64,000 nt of DNA from DASWLF01 sp963768765 (lineage in GTDB: Bacteria > Desulfobacterota > Desulfobaccia > Desulfobaccales > 0-14-0-80-60-11), in assembly GCA_963768765.1 (NCBI GenBank), contig CAVYJK010000020.1, forward strand, positions 259,443-323,442, written 5' to 3'. A program made the translations under genes and the position numbers. The notes beneath the pieces were generated by a model. The model did no database searches, was not told the DNA's origin, and saw only the letters and a program-made list of their open reading frames with translations. Position 1 is the first letter of the stretch; each line of letters starts with the position of its first letter. Below, one piece after another: positions 55,430 through 64,000 of the stretch.

Positions 55430-56506
55430 TCATTCCTCTACGGTGGCACTCAAGTTAAGGGTTTCCGTGGCCGCCTCATCCGGCGCCTGATACCGGAAAG
55501 TGGCCGCCCCGGATTGCTCGGTGGTGGTTATGGGAGTTAACAGCGCCCCCGCGGCCGGCTCAGAAAGCGTACCCCGCAGCGGGTAAGTGCCCACACCCTC
55601 GCCGCTATCCCCATAAAGATGGGCCACGAAACGGGCTTTTTCCCCGTTGCGCAGCCGGGTTACCGGTACCGGGTCCGTAAGCCCGGCGATCCGATACAGG
55701 GGCCGGTAAAATTCGATTTGGCACTGACAAGCCCCATCCACAGCATCAGGCAACCAGCGGAAGACCGCGAGGCGATTTCGCTTGGTATCAAAGGCCGAAT
55801 AGTAGCCTTTGGCGCTCGGGTCCGGGTTCTGCACCGAAGACAGCATTTCCCACCTGGGCTTGGTTTCCCGGTAGTTTATCTTGCCCACCAGACCGTTTTG
55901 CGTGATGATCCAGCAGATTTCCCGGCTTTCATAGCAGAGATATCCAAGGGTGTAAGGAAGACGCAAACTTCCCCGGCGTGTCGGCGTACCGCTGATATCC
56001 CATATTTGGAGGTACCAGCTGCTTACCCCGGCTATCAAAGCATCCTCCCGGTTGACTACTGCATGGGTAAAAATTGTGCTCGGGTTCCACTTAGAGGGGT
56101 CAATGCTCCACATACCGGCAGCAGGCCACATGGCAGAGGCATCCATTTCGGTAACCGTGTAGCCTGAATTCCAGGTGCTATAGATCGCGCCATAGCTTCC
56201 CAGGCTCCCGTGGTTTACCCAGGCTACGGGCCAGATGCCCATGGAGGCCGTCTTCAAGAGGGCCCCGGTTTCAGCATTAAAATCGAATCGTTTGACTGCC
56301 CAAGAGGGCCATGGACAAATCTCAAAGGTCGCCCACAAACAAATCCGGTCTTGCCCCGGTTCATAATAAAAATGGGAAATTGAATTTATGCTCTCCTGAT
56401 ATATCCTTGGGGGGGTGCGCAGGTATGGGTTGTAAAAATAGTTCTTACCATCCCATGGGACATAGGGAATGCAGTTGGGGATCGTGAAAATGGGCCAGAG
56501 CGCCAT
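55430..56506 (-). CDS. phage structural protein with Ig-like C-terminus
   Basis: 358 aa. The main part is aromatic and strand-rich (NYFYNPYLRTPPRIYQESIN, DRICLWATFEICPWPSWAVK, WMISTQ-like repeats) and may be a beta-propeller. Residues ~285-358 form a Big-1-like Ig domain (RLRNGEKARFVAHLYGDSGE, TTEQSGAATFRYQAPDEAAT). It overlaps the next gene by one base. Confidence 0.65.
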   Translation of the reverse strand: MALWPIFTIPNCIPYVPWDGKNYFYNPYLRTPPRIYQESINSISHFYYEPGQDRICLWATFEICPWPSWAVKRFDFNAETGALLKTASMGIWPVAWVNHGSLGSYGAIYSTWNSGYTVTEMDASAMWPAAGMWSIDPSKWNPSTIFTHAVVNREDALIAGVSSWYLQIWDISGTPTRRGSLRLPYTLGYLCYESREICWIITQNGLVGKINYRETKPRWEMLSSVQNPDPSAKGYYSAFDTKRNRLAVFRWLPDAVDGACQCQIEFYRPLYRIAGLTDPVPVTRLRNGEKARFVAHLYGDSGEGVGTYPLRGTLSEPAAGALLTPITTTEQSGAATFRYQAPDEAATETLNLSATVEE

Positions 56507-57400
56507 TAGACCTTCACCGACACCTTTAAGGTTTCCGCCCCGATTTCTTCCCCCAGGGCCGGCCCGTAGTAAAAATTCTCGGCGTAGCCGTTCTCGTCCG
56601 TTTTGCTGGCCAGTTTAAACAGGGCCCCCTTGGGAGGACTCCCGGTGATCTCCCAGCGTACCCAGTAGCCCGGGCAAACCTCCCCGTGCGCTCCCCTGAG
56701 TCTGGTCTTAACCACGCACCCCTGGAACCTCTGAGCCGCGGGGGTGAAGGTGGGAGCCGTAAGCGTGGCTGGCACCGGGTTCAAGAGATAGATCCTGACC
56801 AGCTCTGTCAGATTCCACGGTGATTACGAGGTCATGAAGGCAATCATAGGCTGACCAGCGACACGGTCGAACCTTGCTTTTCCATAGGACCTTTTCCCCC
56901 TGGTAGTCCACCAGGGCCACATCTCCGGTATCGTGTTTAAAGGCCATCACCCGGCCACTCCCGGCGTAGGCCAGATTGTGGACATAAAAACCGGTGGATA
57001 CGGCGCCGGCCTGGACTCCGGTGCCCAGGTCATAAATGGTTATAGGGTTCCCAGTCTTGAGAAAAAGCCCGGCCATATCATCCAGGTGGCTGCCGGGAGC
57101 CAGTGGCACCTTCCAGTTCGGGTTTAAAATTAAATCGTTGTGAAATTGTCCGGTGATTTCGTCTGCCGCGTAACACCAGGCATTCACGGCATTCTCAAAA
57201 TAGAAATGTCTCCCCAACACCCGATTTCCCAAGGCCAGAGAATAAGGCCAGGCTCCCAGGTAGGCCTCGGAGCCATCTCGAAACACCTTATGCACTTCGG
57301 AATTTATAAAGGCCACCAGAGCATCCCAGGTCTTTATGTAGGCCATAAAGCTGGGGTAATTGCTCAAGGCTTTGGTGCTCGTGTACAGAAGTTCCAGCAT
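56506..57400 (-). pseudogene. phage structural protein with Ig-like C-terminus, one frameshift
   Basis: Starts MLELLYTSTKALSNYPSFMA at 57400 (TAATG overlap). The first frame reads YFENAVNAWCYAADEITGQF and VRPCRWSAYDCLHDLVITVE; near 56800 it breaks and the second frame gives VRIYLLNPVPATLTAPTFTP and a Big-1-like domain (RGAHGEVCPGYWVRWEITGS) to the stop at 56506. One base too many near the VESD codons explains it. It is organised like its downstream neighbour, so the two may be duplicates. Confidence 0.65.
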
Positions 57401-57666
57401 TATCTCGCCGCTCTCCGCACCCTGATCCGTTCCACCCGGCCGGCAAGGGCCGGATCGGTAGGGGATTGATAGAGGTTGACCGCCCGAGAGCTCGCGTCGG
57501 TCCGGGTGACGCTCCATTGCAGGGACCCCAGGCCGGGCCCTTCCGCCTGGGTTGCCGGGTCCAGGGCCACCAGTTCCCAGTACAGGGCCTGGTCAGGGGC
57601 GTCGCCCACGGCAGTCAAGACCGCGCCGCCCTTGATCCGGGGCTGGGACGGGACGATTATGGCCAC
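57400..57666 (-). CDS. small phage protein
   Basis: 88 aa: MAIIVPSQPRIKGGAVLTAV, then YWELVALDPATQAEGPGLGS. Beta-rich; the first base of its stop codon side abuts the tape-measure stop at 57667. Unknown function; likely distal tail. Confidence 0.6.
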   Translation of the reverse strand: MAIIVPSQPRIKGGAVLTAVGDAPDQALYWELVALDPATQAEGPGLGSLQWSVTRTDASSRAVNLYQSPTDPALAGRVERIRVRRAAR

Positions 57667-60349
57667 TTAAAAGGCCCTCCCCAGCTGCAACCGGTCGGCG
57701 AAATAACGCTCCATGGCGCCTCGCACGGCTTCCTCGACCCCTTCCAGCGACACCTGGACATTACTGCCGCCGGCGCCGCCGCCCCGGGTGTTGCGTTCGA
57801 TGTCCATCAGAATGCCGTTGGTCGAAACCAGGGCGTCCTGGAGACTGACGCCGATCTCGGCGATGGGGATGGAGGTGTCCCCGGCGATCACGCCCCGCAC
57901 CGCCTCATGGGCCGTGACGCCGCTTTGTACTCCGGAGGGTGACCAGGAGCTTTTACTCCCGCCGCTGGTGAGCATCATGCCCACCAGACCGATGACCCCC
58001 ATAATGGCGCTGCCCAGGGCGCCGCCGGCCGCCCCGAAGAGTTCCTTGAAGCCGTTCATCAGGAGCTGCTGCAGTTCCTTCAGCCCGGGTTTCATCGCCT
58101 CGGTGAAGACCGCCTTGAAGAGGCCGTTCAAGGTCTTCTTCAGGTCCTGGCCACCTTGCATAATGGCGTCCACCGCGGAACTGAACCATTGGGTGATGGC
58201 GCTGGCCATGCCCGCCGCCTGCTCCGCCTGGGGCCCGGCGTTCCAGGTCTTACGGCCGTAGGCCGCTTCCATGCGGGCCAGCATCTCCGGGGAAACGCCT
58301 TCTTTAATGGCGTCCGCCTTGGCCCGTTGCCATTCCAGATAGAGTTGCTGCAGCTTGGCTTCCTGCTCTTCAATGGGCCCCCAGGCGGCGGACAATTCCA
58401 GGTCCTCCACCTTCTGCTTAAACTGCTTCTGGATCTCGAACTGCTTTTTCAGCTCCTCGGTAACCTTCTTCTCGCCTTCCAGCTTGACCTTGGCCGCCTC
58501 CGCCGCCAGTTGGGCCAGGGCCATGCGGTTCTTGCTGTCTTCCTCCTGGCGGCGGTAGCCGGCCATCTCCGGACTCATCTGTTGCCGGGCCAGGTCGGCC
58601 AGGGCGTCCTCATGGGCCTTGATCTGGGCCTGGCGTTTCTTGTCGATCAGGGCCAGGGCCGCGGCGGTTTCGCCGTCTTCCATCTCCCGCAGCCGGGCAT
58701 AATAGGTCTGGCCGTCAATCAGGCCCTCGGCCAGGTCCTTGTCCATTTCGGCCTTTTTCTTTTCATTGGTGGCCTTGAGCAGGTCGAGGGAACTTTGGGC
58801 GTCCTGGATCTCCGCCTGGCGCAGTTGCTCCCGCACTTTCAGGTATTCGCCGAACAGGTCTTCTTCGGCCCCGGCGGCGCCCTTGCCGCCGCCCTTGCCG
58901 GCCCCGGCCTTGTCGCCGAACATATCTTTCCATTTTGCCATGGCATCCTGGACCTGCTTATCCAGGTTGCCGGTGACGCTGGCCGCGGATAACTGGCTCT
59001 GGAGTTCCTGATATTGTTTTTGCTGTTCGGGAGTGAGGTCTTTGAGTTTTTCTTCAGTGGATTTATGGACGCCACTCCGGGCTTTCTCTCGGGCTTCAGC
59101 CGCCCGATCTTCGGCTGCATTAGCCGCCCGCTGCTCATCAGTTTGAACCCATTCCGCCTCCCCCATGGCCATGGAACGGGCCACGGAGGGCTTCTCCTGG
59201 GCGATCTGGGCAATCTTGTAGGCCCCCAGGGAGGCCAGGGCCACCAGTACCTGGATCAGAATCGCCAGCCACCCGCCGAACGCCGCCTTGACCACCGTGG
59301 CGCCCGTGGCCAGGGCATAGAGGGCGGGGACCGCCCCTCGTATGGCTGTGCCCAGGGCGATGATGTAACCGGATAGCTTGAAAAGGACGGCCAGCTCGAT
59401 AAAGGTCTTGAGGAGGTCACCGTTGGCCACCACCCAGGCAATCACCGCGGCAATCATGCCCCAGACCATGCGGATGAATTCCCCGATGGTCTGCCCCCAT
59501 TGCTGCAACTCAGCGCGGTTCGCAGTCAGCCAGCCCAGCAGATCGCTCCAGACCTTGATCTTCTCGCCGGTGATGGCGGTACAGCAGCGGCTGCATGAAG
59601 TCCCACAAAACCTCTTTGGCCTGCTGGGCCATGAATTTTATCTGGCTCAGTTGCCTGGTATAGGTTCCTGCGGTCGATTCCGAGACTCCTTGCACGGTTT
59701 GGGCATATTTCATGATCAAGTCGATCATGACCTGGGAGCGTTCCTGGGCCGAAAGCTTCAGGTTATCATCCAGGCTCTTACCTTCGGCCAGAACCGAATC
59801 CTGGAATTCCTTGATGGGAATCTTGGCCTGCCTCAAGGCCCGGGGCATGCCGGTGACGATGGAATCGATCAGGAGATTGAACATCTCCTGGGGAGATTTG
59901 CCGGCCGCCACCGCCAGGTCCCGGGAGGCTTGGGCGATAGGGGCCAGTTGACGGGGGTCCAGGCCGTGGCTGATGAATTGACTGACGGCCTCATAGGCGT
60001 CGCTGGTGGCGACCTTGAATTTTTTCAGGTCATTGGCCAGCAGATCGACGTTGGAGGAGGTGTAACCGAAGTTCTGCCCCACGGCATAGGAGGCGAGCTT
60101 GACGGTTTCGAGTTTGGCCCCGACCTCCGTCACACCCTGAAGCAAGCTCTTAAATTCCATCAGCAGGGCGCCGATGCCCAGGGCCCCCACGGTAAAGGTG
60201 AGGGCTTTTTTTACCTGTGACCCGACGCCTTCCGCCATGGTCTTGAAGGAAGTGAGCTCATTGCGACCGTCCTGCAGCCCCTTTTTCAGGTCGGCTACAT
60301 CCACCGCAATCTTGCTGAGCAGAACCCCGAGGTCTTCCTGGTCGGCCAT
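57667..60349 (-). pseudogene. tail tape measure protein, one frameshift
   Basis: Two frames, about 893 aa together. The N-terminal part (60349-59580) has LGVLLSKIAVDVADLKKGLQ, KALTFTVGALGIGALLMEFK and DAYEAVSQFISHGLDPRQLA. The rest (about 59580-57667) resumes TGEKIKVWSDLLGWLTANRA, followed by membrane-like stretches (FIRMVWGMIAAVIAWVVANG, LAILIQVLVALASLGAYKIA), a long alanine-glutamate coil and a glycine-rich end (GAAGGALGSAIMGVIGLVGM). One base near 59580 breaks it. Tape measures set tail length and deliver DNA through the membrane. Confidence 0.85.
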
Positions 60350-60351
60350 GG

Positions 60352-61076
60352 CTATTCCTTTTGGGTCACGACCGGGGCGCCACTAAAAAAGGCCCTGGTG
60401 TTGGGGGAGAGGGAAGGTCGTCGCTCCTCCCGGGAGTCTCCCGGACCGTCAATCGCCTTTAGCCAGTTATCCAAAATCTTCCCCTTACCACCGCCAAAGG
60501 CCGCGTCCAGGGCGTTCATCACGGCTACCGACAACCCCAGGACCTTGACCTTAATCTGTTCTTTCCGGTTCTCCATGGCTGCCCGGTGCAGGTTCAGCAC
60601 CAAATCTATCGGGTAGTCATGGAGCAGGGCCTGGAGGTCGTGGCCCCGGCTGACCAGGACCTCCAGGATCCGGGTAAAACTTAAGTCGCCCTGATCACGG
60701 CCTTGATCTGGCCCATGATCAGGGGCAAGGAGTTTTTTATTCGTTCAATATTTTGGGAAATGATGGTGAGGCCGATGGCCGCGGCCTGGCCGAAGTCCAT
60801 CTCATCCACCTCTTCTTCCGGGATGTCCAGGGTGGCCGCAATCAAAGCGGCGAAGGCCGGCAGGATGGCCCCGACGATTTCCAGGCCCCTTTCCAGCAGG
60901 ACTTCCTGGGCGTTCTCGGAAGTGAGGCCCAGGTTCTTCAGGGCCGGGATTATCCCGATCAAGGCCGGATAGACCTTTTTAAAACGCCCGAAGGACCAGG
61001 GTTTGATTTTGTAAGGGCCGATCTCGACCACGGAAAGCAGGACCGCAACCTCGTCTTTGGCCTTACCAGGCGACAT
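60352..61076 (-). CDS. tail assembly chaperone GT fusion made by -1 frameshift
   Basis: Starting at 61076 and shifting at the slippery site 60738-60732, the -1 frame stays open through LLHDYPIDLVLNLHRAAMEN and IKVKVLGLSVAVMNALDAAF to the stop at 60352, about 241 aa in all. The T part has no start of its own near the G stop; an ATG at 60603 would drop the first ~45 residues. In lambda-like phages the G to GT ratio, set by frameshifting, is needed for tail tube assembly, and these genes always precede the tape measure. Confidence 0.8.
60681..61076 (-). CDS. tail assembly chaperone (G-like)
   Basis: 131 aa, starting MSPGKAKDEVAVLLSVVEIG. Helical, with PWSFGRFKKVYPALIGIIPA, AILPAFAALIAATLDIPEEE and VDEMDFGQAAAIGLTIISQN. 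It ends IKAVIRAT at TAA 60681-60683. Position between tail tube and tape measure fits the tail assembly chaperone. The same start gives the longer GT product by frameshift. Confidence 0.82.
   Translation of the reverse strand: MSPGKAKDEVAVLLSVVEIGPYKIKPWSFGRFKKVYPALIGIIPALKNLGLTSENAQEVLLERGLEIVGAILPAFAALIAATLDIPEEEVDEMDFGQAAAIGLTIISQNIERIKNSLPLIMGQIKAVIRAT
60689..60738 (-). promoter_or_regulatory. -1 programmed ribosomal frameshift signal (slippery site and stem-loop)
   Basis: On the coding strand the heptamer A-AAA-AAC (60738-60732) is in the correct frame (ATA AAA AAC, codons I-K-N). A seven-base spacer follows (60731-60725), then CCCTGATCA (60724-60716) pairs perfectly with TGATCAGGG (60697-60689); the loop has GGCC and GGCC that can extend the stem. 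Slippery site, spacer and stem match the standard -1 frameshift layout. Confidence 0.88.
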
Positions 61077-61094
61077 GATTCCTCCAGGGAGTGA

Positions 61095-62249
61095 TTACTG
61101 CTCGTTCAGACATTCCCAATAGCCGTAAGGGGCGCCAGGATTGGTGGCGGAGGCGTCCACGACCTCCAGGATCATGGGCAACTCCATCGGCTTCTTATCG
61201 TCAAAGGTCAGCTTGCCGTTCGGCTTCAGTTGGCACTTGGGAATGATGTAACTCCACTGGAACCCCCGAGAGGGCCGGAATTGCAGGCGAGCCGCACCCC
61301 GTTGATAGTCGGCGCTGGCCACCGGGAACCGCAGGGATTCCCAGGTCGCATAGGTATAGCTGACCTTCACCTCCTCGCCATCAGCCAGGAAGCCCGCGGC
61401 CAAACGGCCGATTCGCCCATTCAGGAGGCTGTTCGCCACCTGGCCCGGATCCACGATGTAATCAGTGTTCTGCACCGCGTTCTGCCGGGCGCAGTTGCAG
61501 GTGGCAACGATGGTCACCGCGGTGCACTTCACCCGCACCCAAAAGAGGGGATCGGAGCTGTTGACGATGGTGGTGGCCCAATCGGCCGGAATGGTCCAGT
61601 TGACCTTGCCGTCGGCATTCAGGCTATGGCCGGCCCCACCGGTCACCAGGGGCTGCCAGGCCGAACCGTCCCAGTATTCCCACGCCACCCCGGTGTAGTT
61701 GCCGTTCACCGCCAGGTCCAGGTAAAGCTCTTTGAATTTGGTGGCCTTGCCGAAATAGACGAAATCGTCGGCCCCAGCCAGGAGATCGAAGGGCGACCCG
61801 GCCAGGCTGTCGGCTTCCGCCGAAAGGTCCGTATAGGCGGCCCCGTCGTAGACCAGACACTTATTCAGGAACTGGCGCACCGTCACCGCCGAGATGCCAT
61901 ATTTGCCGATGGAGACAGGCAACTGACCGTTCAGGATAAGTTTCTGATCTACCATTGCGGCACTGCCAGCCCCCACGATTTCAAGGGGGCCTCCCTTGAA
62001 AAAGGCCTGTATATTGGCGGCCACCAGTTCCTGGAGTTTGAAGTTCCAAATGACCTCTTCCTCGGTGCTGAAGGTCTTGACCAGCCGGCGCTGGCCGGAA
62101 CGGTTGCTGAAAACCTTGATCTCAGAAGATTTGGGCTCCACGTCCGGGGGCTCTTCGATCAGACCCAGGTCCCTTTCACCCGTGCCCGGATCGAAAAAGA
62201 AAATGATCCCGCCAGCCAGAAATATATTTTCAATGTTGGGCGCTTGCAT
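61095..62249 (-). CDS. phage major tail tube protein
   Basis: 384 aa, starting MQAPNIENIFLAGGIIFFFD. Beta-rich with RDLGLIEEPPDVEPKSSEIK, RSGQRRLVKTFSTEEEVIWN and KLTFDDKKPMELPMILEVVD near the end, typical of siphovirus tube subunits. A middle insert (YTGVAWEYWDGSAWQPLVTG) is Ig- or lectin-like and could be displayed outside the tube. Position before the chaperones supports the call. Confidence 0.78.
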   Translation of the reverse strand: MQAPNIENIFLAGGIIFFFDPGTGERDLGLIEEPPDVEPKSSEIKVFSNRSGQRRLVKTFSTEEEVIWNFKLQELVAANIQAFFKGGPLEIVGAGSAAMVDQKLILNGQLPVSIGKYGISAVTVRQFLNKCLVYDGAAYTDLSAEADSLAGSPFDLLAGADDFVYFGKATKFKELYLDLAVNGNYTGVAWEYWDGSAWQPLVTGGAGHSLNADGKVNWTIPADWATTIVNSSDPLFWVRVKCTAVTIVATCNCARQNAVQNTDYIVDPGQVANSLLNGRIGRLAAGFLADGEEVKVSYTYATWESLRFPVASADYQRGAARLQFRPSRGFQWSYIIPKCQLKPNGKLTFDDKKPMELPMILEVVDASATNPGAPYGYWECLNEQ

Positions 62250-62263
62250 CGCGGCATACCTCC

Positions 62264-62725
62264 TTAAGTGATTTGAGTAGTGAAGGCATCGCCCGCGGCG
62301 TGCCCGTAAGTGATGCGATATCTCAGGACCAATTCCCCAAAGGTTTCGTTGCCTATGGCCTTGCGCCTGGGGTCTTCCGCGGCCTGGATCACCAGGCCCT
62401 TAAGGCCCGGGCTCGACTGGATCACCATGTAAACCCGCCCGGCGATGGTATCCGCCAGGTCGTAAAAGGCTTGGAAGCCTGGGTCTTTGCTCCTGGGGAC
62501 AAGTCGGACGAAAACCGCCATCTCCACCCGGATAATTCCCCACCTCAGCCGGTTGTGCCTGGCTCCGCTTTCATCGTCTTCATAAAGATACAGGGCCGGG
62601 AGACCGACTTTATCCAGGTCCGTCCCCACCGGCTCCCGCCGGGCCACCGTCTTGACCTCAGGGACCCCGGCTCTCAGGACGGTTTCCAGGGCCTTCATCA
62701 CTTGAGTTTTAACGGTGTCCGCCAT
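62264..62725 (-). CDS. tail terminator/completion-like protein
   Basis: 153 aa: MADTVKTQVMKALETVLRAG, then VGTDLDKVGLPALYLYEDDE, RVEMAVFVRLVPRSKDPGFQ and FGELVLRYRITYGHAAGDAF. The alternation of helix and strands fits tail terminators, which cap the tube. It lies just upstream of the tube gene, as usual. Confidence 0.65.
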   Translation of the reverse strand: MADTVKTQVMKALETVLRAGVPEVKTVARREPVGTDLDKVGLPALYLYEDDESGARHNRLRWGIIRVEMAVFVRLVPRSKDPGFQAFYDLADTIAGRVYMVIQSSPGLKGLVIQAAEDPRRKAIGNETFGELVLRYRITYGHAAGDAFTTQIT

Positions 62726-62730
62726 GGCGT

Positions 62731-63411
62731 TTATCCGGCTTTGAGAAGCCCGGCCTTTTTAATTTCCTCGGTTAAAATGGGCTTGGCCCATTGAGCCAAA
62801 TCCACCTTGGGGTCGATCCGGCGCTTGATGACCACGGAGTCCTTGAGGACGAAGAGGGGGATTAGCTCCCCTTCTTTCATGGCCTTCTTGGCATAAGAAA
62901 GGCTGACCGCGTTGCCCTGGCCGCCGGTGACCGTCTTTTGCCGCGTTCCCATATCCGCCTTGCCGGTTTTGTAGCCCCAGATAATCAGGTTGCCGGCCTT
63001 GCTCCGGAAGCACTTGGTAGGCCCCCAGATACCCGAAGTGGGCCCGCCCCGGGCCACCCCGGCCCCGGTCTTGGCCGCGGCCAATGGAATCGCCAGCATC
63101 TTGGCCTTGACCGGGGTAATGGTCACTTCGCTGCCACGGGGGCCGAAATGGACCTTGGCATAAATCACCCCGGCGTAGAGCTTGGCGGCTACCAGGGTGC
63201 CGCCGGCTTCCACCGCGGCCGGCTCCAGATGTATGGAACGGGCCGCGGTACCAGTGCGCTTGGCCAGAGAATTGTCCCCGGGTCCGGACATATGTTCCCG
63301 GAGCAACTTCTCCTCGATCCTCTTCCCGGTGGCGTTGACCGCCTGGATCGCCTTGGCGATAATCGCCTGTTCGATCTTCTCAAGCGAGGTTATGGGATCT
63401 TTGGGAGCCAT
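62731..63411 (-). CDS. head-tail joining protein (HK97 gp10-like)
   Basis: 226 aa. N-terminal helix IEQAIIAKAIQAVNATGKRI, then LAKRTGTAARSIHLEPAAVE and YAGVIYAKVHFGPRGSEVTI, as in gp10/virion morphogenesis proteins. Long for the family, because of KTGAGVARGGPTSGIWGPTK and a lysine-rich end. Its start and the next gene's stop share a base region (63411). Confidence 0.7.
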   Translation of the reverse strand: MAPKDPITSLEKIEQAIIAKAIQAVNATGKRIEEKLLREHMSGPGDNSLAKRTGTAARSIHLEPAAVEAGGTLVAAKLYAGVIYAKVHFGPRGSEVTITPVKAKMLAIPLAAAKTGAGVARGGPTSGIWGPTKCFRSKAGNLIIWGYKTGKADMGTRQKTVTGGQGNAVSLSYAKKAMKEGELIPLFVLKDSVVIKRRIDPKVDLAQWAKPILTEEIKKAGLLKAG

Positions 63412-64000
63412 CAGCCGGGTCTTATCCGATACCGTTTAAGGGTTTTCTCCACCGACTCCAGCCACTCGCCCACGTCCATCTTGTTGATCGTGCCATCCGG
63501 CAAGGACACCGACCTGATCCCGACATCATTGCGCCGGCGCCATTCATAGACGACCTGCTGGCAGACGGCGCCCTCCAGGTCCCCCGGGATCGGGACATAG
63601 CCTTCAGGAAGCTCCTCTCCTTCCGCCGGGGCCGGATCATACCCGCCGGTGGATTTCACCCGCAGGGCCTTGGCCCCTTCCGGCCACAAGCCCCACTTGA
63701 ACCCCACCATCCCGGCTTTCGGGTTGACCAGGGCATAATCGGAGGGGCCGTAAACGGTGGCCGAATCCCATTCCCAGGAATAGGAGTAGAGGACCTCAGT
63801 AATCTCCTGGACCGGCGGTTCGTTCAGATAGAGATAACGCCCCCCGCCGTCATGATAGGAAATCCTCTCCTCCCGCCGGAAAGTCCGATTGCAAAAGGAC
63901 GCGGCCCGGGCCGAAACCTCGGCGATCTTGGCTTCGAGCTGGGCCTGCATGTCGGCGTCCATCTCCTCAGATGCAACCGCCAGCAGTCGGATGACACTTT
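63411..64000 (-). CDS. head-tail connector (gp6-like), 5' end beyond the window
   Basis: The frame is open from 64000: VIRLLAVASEEMDADMQAQL precedes and fits the helical start of gp6-like connectors, so the ATG at 63962 is probably internal. SARAASFCNRTFRREERISY is the family hallmark (cysteine-aromatic start of the second helix). PPVQEITEVLYSYSWEWDSA and PIPGDLEGAVCQQVVYEWRR follow. At least 196 aa are visible. Confidence 0.75.
   Translation of the reverse strand, partial: SVIRLLAVASEEMDADMQAQLEAKIAEVSARAASFCNRTFRREERISYHDGGGRYLYLNEPPVQEITEVLYSYSWEWDSATVYGPSDYALVNPKAGMVGFKWGLWPEGAKALRVKSTGGYDPAPAEGEELPEGYVPIPGDLEGAVCQQVVYEWRRRNDVGIRSVSLPDGTINKMDVGEWLESVEKTLKRYRIRPG

Larger units (their letters stand above)
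46458..64000 (-). mobile_element. siphovirus-type prophage, lysis and tail modules (continues past window)
   Basis: All genes from 46524 to the window edge run on the minus strand in the order expected for a lambdoid or siphoviral late operon read from 64 kb: head-tail joining, tail terminator, tail tube, G/GT chaperones, tape measure, tail tip, fibre, lysozyme, amidase, holin, spanins. No portal, terminase or capsid gene is inside the window. Several genes carry single-base breaks, so the prophage may be decaying. Start/stop overlaps (TAATG, ATGA) tie most genes together. Confidence 0.9.

Noticed and set aside
61230..62267. 345-codon plus-strand frame opposite the tail tube gene
   Set aside because: Shadow frame; the minus frame fits phage synteny and family.
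1..64000. CRISPR array, rRNA operon or intact insertion sequence
   Set aside because: No regularly spaced repeat array, no rRNA-like stretch and no transposase with terminal repeats was seen; only one transposase fragment at 27.2 kb.

Overview
The window is bacterial, gene-dense and GC-rich. Ribosome-binding sites are clear and ATGA start/stop overlaps are common. Lipoprotein, outer-membrane barrel, Wza and spanin genes show a Gram-negative cell. Three cobalamin-type radical SAM enzymes, an iron-sulfur flavoprotein and a DsrE-family protein fit an anaerobe or microaerobe, perhaps a Desulfobacterota-like lineage. That placement is inference; no rRNA or marker gene is present.

Region 1 (1-26.8 kb, minus strand) is an exopolysaccharide/O-antigen-type locus read from about 26.8 kb toward 1. 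A NusG/RfaH-type antiterminator comes first, then Wza, Wzc, a FlaA1/WbpM-like nucleotide-sugar dehydratase, radical SAM enzymes, a nitroreductase-like protein, a Wzx flippase, methyltransferases, a Wzy polymerase/ligase and a long run of GT2, GT4 and GT9 glycosyltransferases. A divergent plus-strand CpsB-like PHP phosphatase and an outer-membrane barrel lie beyond the antiterminator. Many genes between 12 and 26 kb carry apparent single-base indels.

Region 2 (27-36.4 kb) is mixed. It holds a transposase remnant, a tyrosine integrase interrupted by an amber codon next to the 3' half of a tRNA-Leu(TAA) gene (an attachment site), a HEPN/MNT pair with a repeat operator, a DsrE protein, an iron-sulfur flavoprotein, a lipoprotein with an embedded cytochrome c motif, and an MscS channel followed by a good terminator.

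Region 3 (36.6-46.5 kb) is a candidate defence island bracketed by a 142-bp, about 96% identical direct repeat. Its centre at 41.8-42.1 kb is a divergent control region with a perfect 14-bp inverted repeat. The minus arm encodes one very large protein, broken by frameshifts, with a HigA-like HTH fused to a nuclease-like domain and a long helical part; a DUF6946-like protein follows. The plus arm encodes a PD-(D/E)XK-like protein, an AAA_13 ATPase with a CPFC zinc-hook-like motif, and a 124-aa protein. The first two plus-arm genes are each preceded by a copy of the same roughly 85-bp leader repeat.

Region 4 (46.5-64 kb, minus strand) is the lysis and tail half of a siphovirus-type prophage that runs off the window. 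It has overlapping Rz/Rz1-like spanins, holin, amidase, lysozyme-like protein, tail tip and fibre proteins, tape measure, tail assembly chaperones with a textbook -1 frameshift signal, tail tube, and head-tail joining proteins.

More than 20 apparent indels, many in G/C runs, break frames across the window. Assembly error and real decay cannot be told apart from this sequence alone.
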